A program made the position numbers and the translations under genes. A DNA stretch of 64,000 nt from Corallococcus interemptor. Lineage in GTDB: Bacteria > Myxococcota > Myxococcia > Myxococcales > Myxococcaceae. The DNA is taken from positions 20,362-84,361 of the forward strand of contig NZ_RAWM01000027.1 in NCBI RefSeq assembly GCF_003668875.1, read 5' to 3'. Under the pieces are notes generated by a model. It did not search any database. It was given only the letters and a program-made list of their open reading frames with translations, and had not been told where the DNA came from. Positions 49,580 through 59,984 of this stretch are shown here, one piece after another; position 1 is the first letter of the stretch; every line of letters starts with the position of its first letter.

Positions 49580-50737
49580 TCAGTTCCGGCGACGCCGGGC
49601 GCGCAGCCCCAGCAGGCCCAGCCCCACCCACGCCGCTGGAGCCACCCCGGTGGCCGCGCAGTCACAGCTCCAGGGGTCGATGATGTCGTCGCCCTCATCC
49701 CCGAAACTGACGGACCCCGCATCCACCGCCGTTCCCGCATCGGGTTCGGGGCAGGCGATGCACACGGTGACGGTCTCGCCCATGGCTTCGCGTCCCAACG
49801 AGTCCGTCACGACGACATCGAGGAAGTGGGGCCCCGGCTCGAGCCCCGAGATGTCCCAGCGGCCGGGAGCGCCCCCCACGGAGTAGGTGGGCCCCGGGCC
49901 CTCGCGTGTCTCCAGCAACAGCCAATCCACCCGGAAATCCACGCGCGCGCAGCCCACGTCGTCGACGCACTCGCAGGAGAAGTCGGCCAGGGGCCCTGAC
50001 AGCCGTTCGTCCTGGAGCGGGGCGATGATGCGGGCCACAGGGGGCTGGTCCTCCCCCACGACGAGCCGGAAGGACAGCTCCGCATCGGGTTGCAGCCCAT
50101 TGCTCGCCACCACCACCACGTCCACCTCTCCCGTCTCCGTCGGTATCCACGTGAGGTTGCCCAGCGCATCCAGGCCCATCCCCGAAGGCGCGGTGCGCAG
50201 GGCATACGTCGGCGCGGGCCGTCCCCGCGCGTGCACGCCGAGCAGATAGGGGAAGTACGTCACGGTCCGGGTGACAGGCACGGTGGTGAAGACCGGAGCC
50301 AGGGGGTCCTGATCCGCTTCCGTCACGACGAGGGTGACCGGCTCCAGGCCCGGCGCGGACACCGTGAAGGTGGCCGTGCCGTCCTCGTTGTCCGCATCCT
50401 TCGCGGCCGCCAGCACCACCTGCTGGGGAATGTGCCGGGTGGCTGCTTCGAACGTGAGCGACGCACCTTCCCGCACCGTGAGGTCCCCGTCGCCGTCCGT
50501 CCGCGCCACCGTGACGGGGATTGGCGCATCCGGGTCGCCGGACAATGGGTAGCCGTACACCGCTACGTCGAAGGACGCCGTGCCCCCTTCCACCACCGTC
50601 ACCGCCGACACGTACAGCATCAGGTGCAGGGGTTCAGGGACTCCCGCCTCCGGCCTGGGGGTGGGAAGGGCAGCAGACCCTGCCCACGCGGTGGAAGACA
50701 GACAGACCCCGAGCCAGCACAGGAGCAGGTGGCGCAT
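49580..50737 (-). CDS. MYXO-CTERM sorted surface protein
   Basis: A 385-residue exported protein. It starts with a Sec signal peptide (LLLCWLGVCLSSTAWA) and ends with SCDC, a hydrophobic helix and RARRRRN, the MYXO-CTERM sorting signal that anchors proteins on the myxobacterial surface. The body contains a Calx-beta-like domain (~30-145, DNEDGTATFTV) and immunoglobulin-like putative Ig segments (~150-320). Role unknown; likely cell-surface structural or adhesive. Confidence 0.88.
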   Translation of the reverse strand: MRHLLLCWLGVCLSSTAWAGSAALPTPRPEAGVPEPLHLMLYVSAVTVVEGGTASFDVAVYGYPLSGDPDAPIPVTVARTDGDGDLTVREGASLTFEAATRHIPQQVVLAAAKDADNEDGTATFTVSAPGLEPVTLVVTEADQDPLAPVFTTVPVTRTVTYFPYLLGVHARGRPAPTYALRTAPSGMGLDALGNLTWIPTETGEVDVVVVASNGLQPDAELSFRLVVGEDQPPVARIIAPLQDERLSGPLADFSCECVDDVGCARVDFRVDWLLLETREGPGPTYSVGGAPGRWDISGLEPGPHFLDVVVTDSLGREAMGETVTVCIACPEPDAGTAVDAGSVSFGDEGDDIIDPWSCDCAATGVAPAAWVGLGLLGLRARRRRN

Positions 50738-50758
50738 GCCCCGGACGCTACCCTGTCC

Positions 50759-51481
50759 TCACCCCACCCGCGCGAGCGCGTCCACGAACTGTTCGCGCAC
50801 GCGCGTGGCCAGCGCCGCGGAGTCCGGCCCGAAGGTCTCCGGCGGCAGCGCCGGCATCACCCGCACCGTGACGTTCGCGCGAAAGCTCATCCACGGTCCG
50901 TCCCCGTCCACCAGCTCGCGCGTGCCGCGCACCAGCACCGGCACCACCGGCACGTGCTCCTCCAGCGCCAGCTGGAACGCGCCGCGCTTGAAGGGCAGCA
51001 CCTCTCCGGACGAATACGTGCCCTCCGGGAAGATGAGCACCGGGATGCCCTTGCGGAGCCACTTGCGGCACGGCCCCAAGAGCTGCTCCATGGACGTGGA
51101 GCTGCCGCGCACGATGGGCACGTAGCCCAGCAGCGTCATCATCCAGCCCACCAGCGGCGTGCGGAACAGCGACGCCTTCGCCACGAACTTGTACGGCGTG
51201 AACAGCCCCATCACCGCCAGGATGTCCGCGAACGACTGGTGATTGACGACGTAGACGCAAGGGCCCCTGGGCAACAGCTCCCGCCCCTCCACGCGCACGC
51301 GCCACCCGGGAGACGCGTGCAGCCACAGCCCGTAGCACCACCGGCACACCAGCACGTGCAGCCACTGGCGGTCGGGATCCAACGGATACGCCACCACGAA
51401 CAACACCGCGCCCAACGTGAAGAGGAGGGGCGCGGTGACGAGGAACAGCGCGAAGAACCACAGCGAGACGACGTAGCGCAT
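50759..51481 (-). CDS. plsC: 1-acyl-sn-glycerol-3-phosphate acyltransferase (PlsC-like)
   Basis: A 240-residue inner-membrane acyltransferase making phosphatidic acid from lysophosphatidic acid. A membrane helix lies near the N-terminus (LFLVTAPLLFTLGAVLFVV). The catalytic HX4D motif is in NHQSFAD (~81-87) and the second motif is FPEGT (~152). Family length is typical. It is separated from the MYXO-CTERM gene by 21 bases in the same direction; the pairing is probably incidental. Confidence 0.9.
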   Translation of the reverse strand: MRYVVSLWFFALFLVTAPLLFTLGAVLFVVAYPLDPDRQWLHVLVCRWCYGLWLHASPGWRVRVEGRELLPRGPCVYVVNHQSFADILAVMGLFTPYKFVAKASLFRTPLVGWMMTLLGYVPIVRGSSTSMEQLLGPCRKWLRKGIPVLIFPEGTYSSGEVLPFKRGAFQLALEEHVPVVPVLVRGTRELVDGDGPWMSFRANVTVRVMPALPPETFGPDSAALATRVREQFVDALARVG

Positions 51482-51601
51482 GCGTGAGGTCCGCCAGGAG
51501 TACCACGTTCCCGCGCCCGCCTCTCATGCCCGGCCGCCCTCCGGAGGAGCCGGGCCGCCTGAAACGCCGGGGCAGGCAAGACGTCAGGCCCGCATCATTC
51601 T

Positions 51602-51620
51602 CCTGCAATGCGCTTGCAGG
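51602..51620. promoter_or_regulatory. Inverted repeat upstream of zwf
   Basis: A perfect 7-bp dyad (CCTGCAA, five bases, TTGCAGG) lies 52 bases before the zwf start. The size and symmetry fit an operator for a LacI- or GntR-type regulator of sugar metabolism. Confidence 0.4.
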
Positions 51621-51671
51621 GCCGCCAGATTAGCGCCTTAAGGTGCCAGGCGTACCCGGAGGGAGAACCGC

Positions 51672-53209
<1,538 letters not shown>

Positions 53210-53213
<4 letters not shown>

Positions 53214-53875
53214 GCCAGCCCCTCGTCGTTCCCTCGGACCGTCTGGCCCGCGAGGCCGCGGACTGGATGGCGCGCGAGCTGGAAAAGGCGCTCGCGACGA
53301 AGGCCCGCGTGAGCCTGGCCCTGTCGGGCGGCAACACGCCCAAGCCCGCGTACCGGATGCTCGCGGACCACCAGCTCCCCTGGGAGCGCGTGGACGTGTA
53401 CTTCGTGGACGAGCGCTTCGTGCCGCCGGACCACAAGGACAGCAACTACCTGCTGGTGAAGCAGTCGCTGATTGAGCCCTTGAAGCTGCCGGACGCGCAG
53501 GTGTTCCGCATGCAGGGCGAGCGCACGGACCGCGACGCCGCCGCGCGCGACTACGAGAAGACGCTGCCCGCGCAGCTGGACGTGGTGCTCATTGGCGTGG
53601 GCGAGGACGGCCACACCGCGAGCCTCATGCCCGGCCACCCGGCCTTGCAGGAGCGCACGCGGCGGGTGCTGGCGGTGGAGCAGAGCGCCAAGCCGCCGCC
53701 GTGGCGGATGACGCTGACCTTCCCCGTGCTCCAGGGCGCGGGGGCGGTGCTGGGGCTGGTGGCCGGCGAGGGCAAGCGGGACGCCATGCGGCGCATCCTC
53801 GCGGGCGATATGTCCCTGCCCGCGTCGCACGTGACGAACACGCAGTGGATGTTGGACCCCTCCGCCCACGGGTGA
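53210..53875 (+). CDS. pgl: 6-phosphogluconolactonase
   Basis: A 221-residue SOL/DevB-type lactonase, the second step of the pathway. SLALSGGNTPKPAYR and VDVYFVDERFVP are the conserved substrate motifs, and GVGEDGHTASLMPG carries the catalytic His. The ATG overlaps the zwf stop (ATGA). The true start is inside a longer open frame that runs back through zwf in another frame. Confidence 0.95.
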
Positions 53876-53900
53876 GGCGGATCCTCTGGAGGGAACGACG

Positions 53901-55328
53901 ATGAGCGAACAGACGAAGCCAGCGCAGTTCGGCGTGGCCGGCATGGGCGTGATGGGCGCGAGCCTGGCCCTCAACATCGCGGACCACGGTTTCCGCGTCG
54001 CCGTGTGGGACCGCCATCCGGAGAAGCTCCAGCAGGTCCAGCAGGAGAACCCGAAGCAGGCCCTGCAGGGCTTCGCGGAGCTGGAGAAGTTCGTCGCCGG
54101 CCTGGAGCGCCCGCGCCGCATCCTCCTGATGATCACCGCCGGCGCCGCCGTGGACGAGATGATGGGCCGGCTGTTCCCGCTGCTGTCGCCCGGCGACGTC
54201 ATCATGGACGCGGGCAACTCCTGGTACCTGGACACGCGCCGCCGCGAGGCCCTGTGCAAGGAGAAGGGCTTCCACTTCCTGGGCATCGGCGTGTCCGGCG
54301 GTGAGGAGGGCGCGCGCAACGGCCCGTCCATCATGCCCGGCGGCCCCAAGGACGCGTACGCGCTGGTGCAGCCCGTGCTGGAGGCCATCGCCGCGCGCAG
54401 CGAAGAGGGCCTGTGCGTCACCCACGTGGGCCCGGAGGGCGCGGGCCACTTCGTGAAGATGGTGCACAACGGCATCGAGTACGCCGACATGCAGCTGCTC
54501 GCGGAGACGTACGACGTGCTGCGCCGCGGCCTGGGCCTGGACACCGCGCAGCTGGGCGACCTGTTCAGCAAGTGGAACGAGGGCATCGCCGAGTCCTTCC
54601 TCCTGGAGACCACCATCAAGGTGCTGCGCAAGCGCGACCCGGAGACGGGCAAGCCGCTGGTGGACCTGGTGCTGGACAAGGCCGGCCAGAAGGGCACGGG
54701 CAAGTGGACGGTGCAGGTGGCGCTGGACCTGGGCGTGCCGGTGCCCTCCATCGCGTCCGCGCTGGACGCGCGCAACCTGTCCTCGCGCAAGGACGAGCGC
54801 GTGGCCGCGGGCAAGAAGCTCCACGGCCCCGACATCTCCCTGTCTTCCGACGAGAAGAAGGAGCTGGCCCAATGGGCGCACGACGCGCTCTACGCGGCGC
54901 GCGTGGTGACGTACGCGCAGGGCATGCGGCTCATCCAGGCGGCGTCGGACGAGAACAAGTGGGGCGTGTCGCTGGCGGAGATGGCGCGCATCTGGCGGGG
55001 CGGCTGCATCATCCGCGCGAAGCTGCTCACCCCGCTGCGCGAGTCCTTCCAGCAGCAGCCCAACCTGCCCAACCTGATGGTGTCCGAGGCCTTCGCGCCC
55101 GTGCTGGACAAGATGGCCCCGGCGTGGCGCAAGTTCGTGGGCGTCGCGACGAAGGCGGGCATCCCGGTGCCCGTGTTCAGCAGCAGCCTGGCGTACCTGG
55201 ACAGCTACCGCAGCCCGGAGCTGCCGCAGAACCTCACCCAGGCCCAGCGCGACGCGTTCGGCGCGCACACGTACCAGCGCCGGGACAAGCCCGACGCCGG
55301 CTTCGTGCACTCGGACTGGCTGAAGTAG
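53901..55328 (+). CDS. gnd: 6-phosphogluconate dehydrogenase (decarboxylating)
   Basis: A 475-residue enzyme yielding ribulose-5-phosphate, CO2 and NADPH. The N-terminal NADP fold is GVAGMGVMGASLALNI, the active-site signature is GPEGAGHFVKMVHNGIEY, and the C-terminal all-helical domain has GTGKWTVQVALDLGVPVP. ATG with TGGAGGG upstream, 25 bases after pgl. zwf-pgl-gnd thus forms the complete oxidative branch in order. Confidence 0.97.
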   Translation: MSEQTKPAQFGVAGMGVMGASLALNIADHGFRVAVWDRHPEKLQQVQQENPKQALQGFAELEKFVAGLERPRRILLMITAGAAVDEMMGRLFPLLSPGDVIMDAGNSWYLDTRRREALCKEKGFHFLGIGVSGGEEGARNGPSIMPGGPKDAYALVQPVLEAIAARSEEGLCVTHVGPEGAGHFVKMVHNGIEYADMQLLAETYDVLRRGLGLDTAQLGDLFSKWNEGIAESFLLETTIKVLRKRDPETGKPLVDLVLDKAGQKGTGKWTVQVALDLGVPVPSIASALDARNLSSRKDERVAAGKKLHGPDISLSSDEKKELAQWAHDALYAARVVTYAQGMRLIQAASDENKWGVSLAEMARIWRGGCIIRAKLLTPLRESFQQQPNLPNLMVSEAFAPVLDKMAPAWRKFVGVATKAGIPVPVFSSSLAYLDSYRSPELPQNLTQAQRDAFGAHTYQRRDKPDAGFVHSDWLK

Positions 55329-55349
55329 TCCCCTGCCCCTGCGCGCCGC

Positions 55350-56987
55350 CTATTTCTTCTGGGTGGCGCGCAGCTCGGCGCGGCGGATCTTCCCGCTCAC
55401 CGTCTTGGGCAGCTCCGTGACGAACTCAATCTCGCGCGGGTACTTGTAGGGCGCCGTGGTCTTCTTCACGAAGTCCTGCAGTTCCTGCGCGAGCTGGGGT
55501 GACGGCGAGTGCCCCGGCGTCAGCAGCACGTACGCCTTGATGCGCTGGCCAAGCTTGTCGTCCGGCACGCCGATGACGGCGGACTCGGCCACCGCCGGGT
55601 GCTCAATCAGCGCGGACTCCACTTCGAAGGGGCCCACGCGGTAGCCGGACGTCTTGATGACGTCGTCCGAGCGCCCCACGAACCACAGGTAGCCCTCCGC
55701 GTCGCGCACCGCGCGGTCGCCGGTGACGTACCAGTCCCCCCGGCTGCTGGCGGCGTTGGCCGCGTCGTCGTTGAGGTAGCCCGCGAACAGCCCCACCGGC
55801 CGCTCCGGCTTCACGCGCACGGCGATGTCGCCCTCCTGCCCGTCCGCGACTTCATTGCCGTGCGCGTCGATGACGGCCACGTTGAAGCCCGGGGACGGCT
55901 TGCCCATGGAGCCCACGCGCGGCTCCATGCCGGGGAAGATGCCGACGATGACCACCGTCTCCGTCTGGCCGTAGCCCTCGCGGATGTGCAGCCCGGTGGC
56001 CTCCTTCCACGTCTGGATGACCTCCGGGTTCAGCGGCTCGCCCGCGCTCAGGGAGTGGCGCAGCGCGGACAGGTCCACCGCCTTCAAATCCTGGAGCACC
56101 AGCGCACGCCACGCGGTGGGCGGCGCGCAGAAGGTCGTCACCCGCTCCCGCTCCAGCACCTTCAGGAAGGCCACGGGGTCGAACCGGCCGCGGAAGTCAT
56201 GGACGACGTTGCACGCGCCCACGCTCCACGGACCAAAGAGCTTGCCCCACGCGCACTTCGCCCAGCCGGTGTCGCTGAGCGTGAGGTGCCGGTCCTCCGG
56301 CTTCAGGTCCAACCAGTAGCGGCCGGTGATGAGGTGCCCCTGGCCGTAGCTGGACTGGGTGTGCAGCACCATCTTCGGCATGCCCGTGGTGCCGGACGTG
56401 AAGTAGATGAGCAGCGGATCATCCGAGCGCGTCGGCGGGAACGCCGTCGCCTGGGATTCCGGCAGCGCCTCCGGCACGTAGCGCGTCCACGGAGAAGGCG
56501 CGTCTCCGGTGGACACCCACGTCGTCACGCCGGGGGCCTGGCCCAGGACGCCCTCGAAGCGGTCCAGGCAGCTGCCGTCGGTGAGGACGGCCTTCGCTCC
56601 GGCCACCTCCAGCCGGTAGCGGATGTCCTTGGCGGTGAGCATGGGCGTGCCGGGCATGAAGACGATGCCCGCGCGGATGCAGCCCAGCACCAGGAACCAC
56701 CACTCCGGCACGCGCGGCATCAGGATGAAGACCCGGTCGCCGCGCTTCAGGCCCAGCCCGGTGAGGAAGCGCGCCGCGTGCAGCGAGCGCTCCTTCAACT
56801 CCTGGAAGCTGAAGCGCTGCGAGCGCCCGGATTCGTCCGACCACTGGAGCGCGGGGGCCTGGGGCCGCTCGGCCGCGTGCCGGTCGATGACGTCCGTGGC
56901 GAAGTTGAAGTGCGCCGGCCGCTCCCACCGGAAGTCCCGGCGGATGGACGCGTAGTCGGCGGAGGCGTTGGACGGGGACTCGGGCAT
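55350..56987 (-). CDS. Acyl-CoA synthetase (medium-chain/ACSM-like AMP-ligase)
   Basis: A 545-residue AMP-forming ligase. The P-loop is YFTSGTTGMPK (~199), the adenylate motif is EGYGQTE, the hinge region is YVTGDRAV, and the catalytic Lys is in KTVSGKIRR near the C-terminus. The sequence resembles medium-chain acyl-CoA synthetases and acetyl/butyryl-CoA ligases; the exact acid is unknown. Converges on gnd with a 21-base gap. Confidence 0.92.
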   Translation of the reverse strand: MPESPSNASADYASIRRDFRWERPAHFNFATDVIDRHAAERPQAPALQWSDESGRSQRFSFQELKERSLHAARFLTGLGLKRGDRVFILMPRVPEWWFLVLGCIRAGIVFMPGTPMLTAKDIRYRLEVAGAKAVLTDGSCLDRFEGVLGQAPGVTTWVSTGDAPSPWTRYVPEALPESQATAFPPTRSDDPLLIYFTSGTTGMPKMVLHTQSSYGQGHLITGRYWLDLKPEDRHLTLSDTGWAKCAWGKLFGPWSVGACNVVHDFRGRFDPVAFLKVLERERVTTFCAPPTAWRALVLQDLKAVDLSALRHSLSAGEPLNPEVIQTWKEATGLHIREGYGQTETVVIVGIFPGMEPRVGSMGKPSPGFNVAVIDAHGNEVADGQEGDIAVRVKPERPVGLFAGYLNDDAANAASSRGDWYVTGDRAVRDAEGYLWFVGRSDDVIKTSGYRVGPFEVESALIEHPAVAESAVIGVPDDKLGQRIKAYVLLTPGHSPSPQLAQELQDFVKKTTAPYKYPREIEFVTELPKTVSGKIRRAELRATQKK

Positions 56988-57118
56988 GCGCGGCTCCTGG
57001 AGTGTTCCGACAACCCCAGCAGCCTGTCACGTCATCCCGAGCGGCGAGGCTCACCCCCGCGCGCAAGCGCCCGATGGTGGACGCTCAAACGCGCGGGGAA
57101 AATCCAGGTGCTCCTTGT

Positions 57119-57976
57119 TCAGCGGGCGGCGGGGCGCAGCTCCCCCGCCAGCTTGCGCGCTTCGTCGCTCCAGCCCGGCTCGCCCAGCGCGGCCACCTGC
57201 TCGAAGTCGCGCGCGGCGGACTCCTTCTGGCCCAGCTCACGCAGCGCGATGGCGCGGTTCCACAGCGCCTGGGGGTTGCGCGGATCCGTGCGCAGCACCG
57301 GGTCCAGCAGGTTCAGCGCGTCCTGGTAGCGGCTGTCCTGCAGCGCCACCACCGACAGGTCGATGTCGCGCGCCAGCGACGCGGGCTCGCGCGCCAGCAC
57401 CGCCTGCGCCTGCTGCCACTGGCCGTGCAGCACGTAGGCCGCGACGATGCCGCGGAAGTCCTTGCGCTCCTCCATCCGCGCCAGCGGACGCAGGGGCAGC
57501 GTCACCTTGCCCGCCTCCGCCGGGTCCGCGAGCTCCGCGCCCCCGTGCCTGGGGCCACGCATGGGGCTGTAGGGACGGTGCTTGTCCGCGCGCGGATCCG
57601 ACAGGCGCGCCTCCAGGCGGCGCGCGTCCTGGTTCTCCAGGAAGACGACCGCCGGCACGTCCGCGTCCGAGGGCATCATGCGCGGCACGAAGACGGCGCA
57701 CAGGCTGGCGGCCATGGCCAGCGGGGCCACCACGCGAGCGTTGCGGCGCACCCACGAGGAGAGCGCCACCACGTTGTTGCCCTCCGGCTTCGCGGCCGGC
57801 GCCTCCACCGCGCCGGTGCTCAGCGCCCGCGCCGCCAGCAGCTCCAGCTGGAGCAGGTCCCTCAGGCCGCCCTCGCAGGCGGCGCAGCGCGGCAGGTGGT
57901 TGCGGAAGCCTTCGGCGTCGGACTCGGACAGCTCGCCGTCCATGAAGAGGTGCAACCGGGTGCAATGGGCATTCAT
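57119..57976 (-). CDS. Anti-sigma factor: zinc finger, membrane helix, TPR module
   Basis: A 285-residue protein. An N-terminal HxxxCxxC zinc-binding anti-sigma domain (NHLPRCAAC, residues ~26-34) is typical of ZAS factors. One membrane helix follows (VAPLAMAASLCAVFVP, ~80-98). The rest, about 185 residues, starts with an EARLSDP segment and PLRPLARMEE and continues into two to three TPR repeats (LWNRAIALRELGQKES). This would lie outside the inner membrane. Its start overlaps the sigma gene stop by four bases. The TPR half is homologous to the N-terminal half of the CHAT protein at 59985-62738. Confidence 0.85.
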   Translation of the reverse strand: MNAHCTRLHLFMDGELSESDAEGFRNHLPRCAACEGGLRDLLQLELLAARALSTGAVEAPAAKPEGNNVVALSSWVRRNARVVAPLAMAASLCAVFVPRMMPSDADVPAVVFLENQDARRLEARLSDPRADKHRPYSPMRGPRHGGAELADPAEAGKVTLPLRPLARMEERKDFRGIVAAYVLHGQWQQAQAVLAREPASLARDIDLSVVALQDSRYQDALNLLDPVLRTDPRNPQALWNRAIALRELGQKESAARDFEQVAALGEPGWSDEARKLAGELRPAAR

Positions 57977-58530
57977 GACTGGGCTCCCCGCTCACGAGCC
58001 ACCGCGACGCTCGGAAGCAGCAGTTCCCTCAGGTCCCGGCGCGCCAGCGTCAGCCAGCTGCCCACGGTTCCCACGGGAACGTTGAAATGTTCAGCGATGG
58101 CCTGATAGCGGCGGCCTTCCGCGTGAAGCTTGTAGGCGTCCCTCAGGTGCGGCTTGAGCTGCTCGATGGCCGCCTGGAACGCATCGTTGCCCACCAGCTC
58201 CCAGTTCTCCCGGTCGCCGTCGCCCGTCACCGGCAGGTCCTGCACCAGCGCCAGGTGCGGCAGCCCCCGGCTCTCCGTGCGCTGCCGGCGGCAGTGGTCC
58301 AGGAACCGGTTGGTCATGGTCGTGCACAGCCACGCCGCGCACGCCGCTTCCGTCCGGTCCTTGAGGTGGCCGTACTCCGGCAACGCCCGCTCGAAGGCCT
58401 CCTGGACCAGGTCTTCCGGGTCCAGGGCGCCGCGAGCGCACAACCGCCGCGCCACCGCCAGCAGGCTGGGCCGGTGTCGCTGGATGAACGCCTCAAAGTG
58501 GCGCTTTTCCCGGTTGAAGAGATTGGCCAT
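57973..58530 (-). CDS. Sigma-70 family (ECF-type) RNA polymerase sigma factor
   Basis: A 185-residue sigma factor with region 2 (PEDLVQEAFERALPEYG) and region 4 (YQAIAEHFNVPVGTVGSWLTLARRDL) separated by ~45 residues. The start at 58530 (MANLFNRE) is preferred; a longer open frame runs antisense to the JmjC gene. It is co-translated with its membrane anti-sigma factor (ATGA overlap). It resembles ECF groups with zinc-finger anti-sigma partners. Likely targets include the neighbouring peptide, JmjC and CHAT genes, but no shared ECF promoter was found by eye. Confidence 0.9.
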   Translation of the reverse strand: MANLFNREKRHFEAFIQRHRPSLLAVARRLCARGALDPEDLVQEAFERALPEYGHLKDRTEAACAAWLCTTMTNRFLDHCRRQRTESRGLPHLALVQDLPVTGDGDRENWELVGNDAFQAAIEQLKPHLRDAYKLHAEGRRYQAIAEHFNVPVGTVGSWLTLARRDLRELLLPSVAVARERGAQS

Positions 58531-58643
58531 GACCCAAGGCCCCGAGGTGACTGGTGGGCTTTCCTGACTAAAGACGCCGAGCGGTTCGTTTCTTGAGAGA
58601 AAAATGCCCGGAAGGGAGGACAAGCCCGCCCGGCAGGGCAGCT

Positions 58644-58817
58644 TCAGCGCCCCCCGTCCGCCCCCTCCACCAGGGGGGGCACCGACGGCGGCGGCAGCGG
58701 GCGGCGCCGGCGCAGGCCCCGCTCGCTGCAGGTGGGGTACGAGTTCTTCACGTGCGGGGCGCTGATGTCCGGCTCGAAGGCACCGGGGGAAGCGGACGAT
58801 ACGTCTCCGGAGGTCAT
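58644..58817 (-). CDS. 57-residue peptide gene
   Basis: A short gene. The ATG at 58817 has GCAGGAGAAG upstream, giving a 57-residue peptide: the N-terminal half is Ser/Ala/Pro/Asp-rich (PGAFEPDISAPHVKN), there is one Cys, then an Arg-rich run (RGLRRRPLPPP) and a Pro/Gly tail. It ends 113 bases before the sigma gene in the same direction and starts 146 bases from the divergent JmjC gene. Possible roles are an intrinsically disordered effector or a peptide modified by the hydroxylase; neither is shown. Could be spurious. Confidence 0.5.
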   Translation of the reverse strand: MTSGDVSSASPGAFEPDISAPHVKNSYPTCSERGLRRRRPLPPPSVPPLVEGADGGR

Positions 58818-58963
58818 GGGATCTTCTTCTCCTGCTACGAGGGGAGTCCTGCGTAAACCGAGGCTGGGTGATTTGCGACTGTGGGGCCGTCCATAGCATG
58901 GGCGGCCCTCCCGGCAGCAGGGGCCCCCCGGCCACTGCCCCCAAGGATTTCAAGGAGTTCCGA
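58818..58963. promoter_or_regulatory. Divergent promoter region of peptide and JmjC genes
   Basis: 146 bases serve both directions. A weak TTGCGA / TAGCAT pair with a 15-base spacer faces the JmjC gene. I did not find an ECF GGAAC/CGTC pair with normal spacing. Confidence 0.3.
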
Positions 58964-59971
58964 ATGAACGGTGACGAGTCCCCGCTGCGACCGGAGTGGC
59001 GGCAGTGGCTGGCGGAGAACCTGGCCCTGGGGGTGACGGAGGAGGACGTACAGCAGGTACTGGTGTCGTCCGGTGTAGCCCCGGAGGTGGCCCGGGCGGA
59101 GGTGGCGGCGGCGGTGGCCCACCCGTACTTCCGGGCGTGCCGGCAGCTGGCGCGGCACTTCGGCTGGATGGAGTCGCTGATGGACGCCTACAGCGCGCTG
59201 CGGGCCCAGGACGGGGGCCGCGCGCTGGAGGTGCGCCAGGGGGTGACACCGGAGGAGTTCTTCCAGCGCTACTACTTCGGCCACCGGCCGGTGGTGCTGC
59301 GCGGGATGATGGCGGACTGGCCGGCGCTCCAGCGCTGGTCGCTGTCGTACTTCCGCGAGCGGCTGGGGAGCGTGGAGGTGGAGGTGATGACGGGCCGCGA
59401 CGCGGATCCGGAGCACGCGGCCTTCCAGGACCGGCACCGCGCGCGGATGCCCTTCGCCGACTTCCTCGGCCTGCTGGAATCCGGGACGCGCACCAACGAC
59501 TACTACATGGTGCCGCGCAACGAGAACTGGCGCGAGGGCGGGCTGTCGCCGCTGCGCGAGGACCTGCGCGCCCCGGCGGGCATCATCGAACCGGACCTGC
59601 GCCAGGACATGCTGACGCTGCTGCTGGGGCCCGCGGGCACCGTCACCCCGCTGCACCACGACAACATGAACATCCTGTTGGGGCAGGTGATGGGCCGCAA
59701 GCACGTGCGGCTGGTGCCGTCCTTCGAGCGCCACCGCGTGTACCCGCACCGGGGCACCTTCAGCCACGTGGACGCGGCCGCGCCGGATTTGAACCTGCAT
59801 CCGCTCTACGGCGAGGCCACGGTGCTGGAGGCGGTGCTGGAGCCGGGGGACATGGTGTTCCTGCCCGTGGGCTGGTGGCACTGGGTGAAGGCGCTGGACG
59901 TGAGCGCCAGCGTCACCTTCCATCACTTCCGTGTTCCCGGCGGCAACACGCACCTGGAGCCCCCCCTCTAA
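58964..59971 (+). CDS. JmjC/cupin_8-type 2-oxoglutarate hydroxylase-like protein
   Basis: A 335-residue protein. AAGGAG seven bases before the ATG at 58964 fixes the start. An N-terminal helical motif (WRQWLAENLALGVTEEDVQ, ~10-50) precedes a cupin_8/JmjC domain. Iron ligands are intact: HHDN (H-x-D) near residue 228 and the distal His in GWWHWV near residue 307; a Lys/Arg for 2-oxoglutarate (RKHVRL) follows the first motif. It probably hydroxylates a protein or peptide side chain. Converges on the CHAT gene with 13 bases between stops and diverges from the 57-residue peptide gene. Confidence 0.9.
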   Translation: MNGDESPLRPEWRQWLAENLALGVTEEDVQQVLVSSGVAPEVARAEVAAAVAHPYFRACRQLARHFGWMESLMDAYSALRAQDGGRALEVRQGVTPEEFFQRYYFGHRPVVLRGMMADWPALQRWSLSYFRERLGSVEVEVMTGRDADPEHAAFQDRHRARMPFADFLGLLESGTRTNDYYMVPRNENWREGGLSPLREDLRAPAGIIEPDLRQDMLTLLLGPAGTVTPLHHDNMNILLGQVMGRKHVRLVPSFERHRVYPHRGTFSHVDAAAPDLNLHPLYGEATVLEAVLEPGDMVFLPVGWWHWVKALDVSASVTFHHFRVPGGNTHLEPPL

Positions 59972-59984
59972 CCTTCGCGCCGCG

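Noticed and set aside
58531..58643. An ECF promoter (GAAAC and CGTC) upstream of the sigma gene.
   Set aside because: The two elements are only 11 bases apart, too close for the usual ~16-base spacing.
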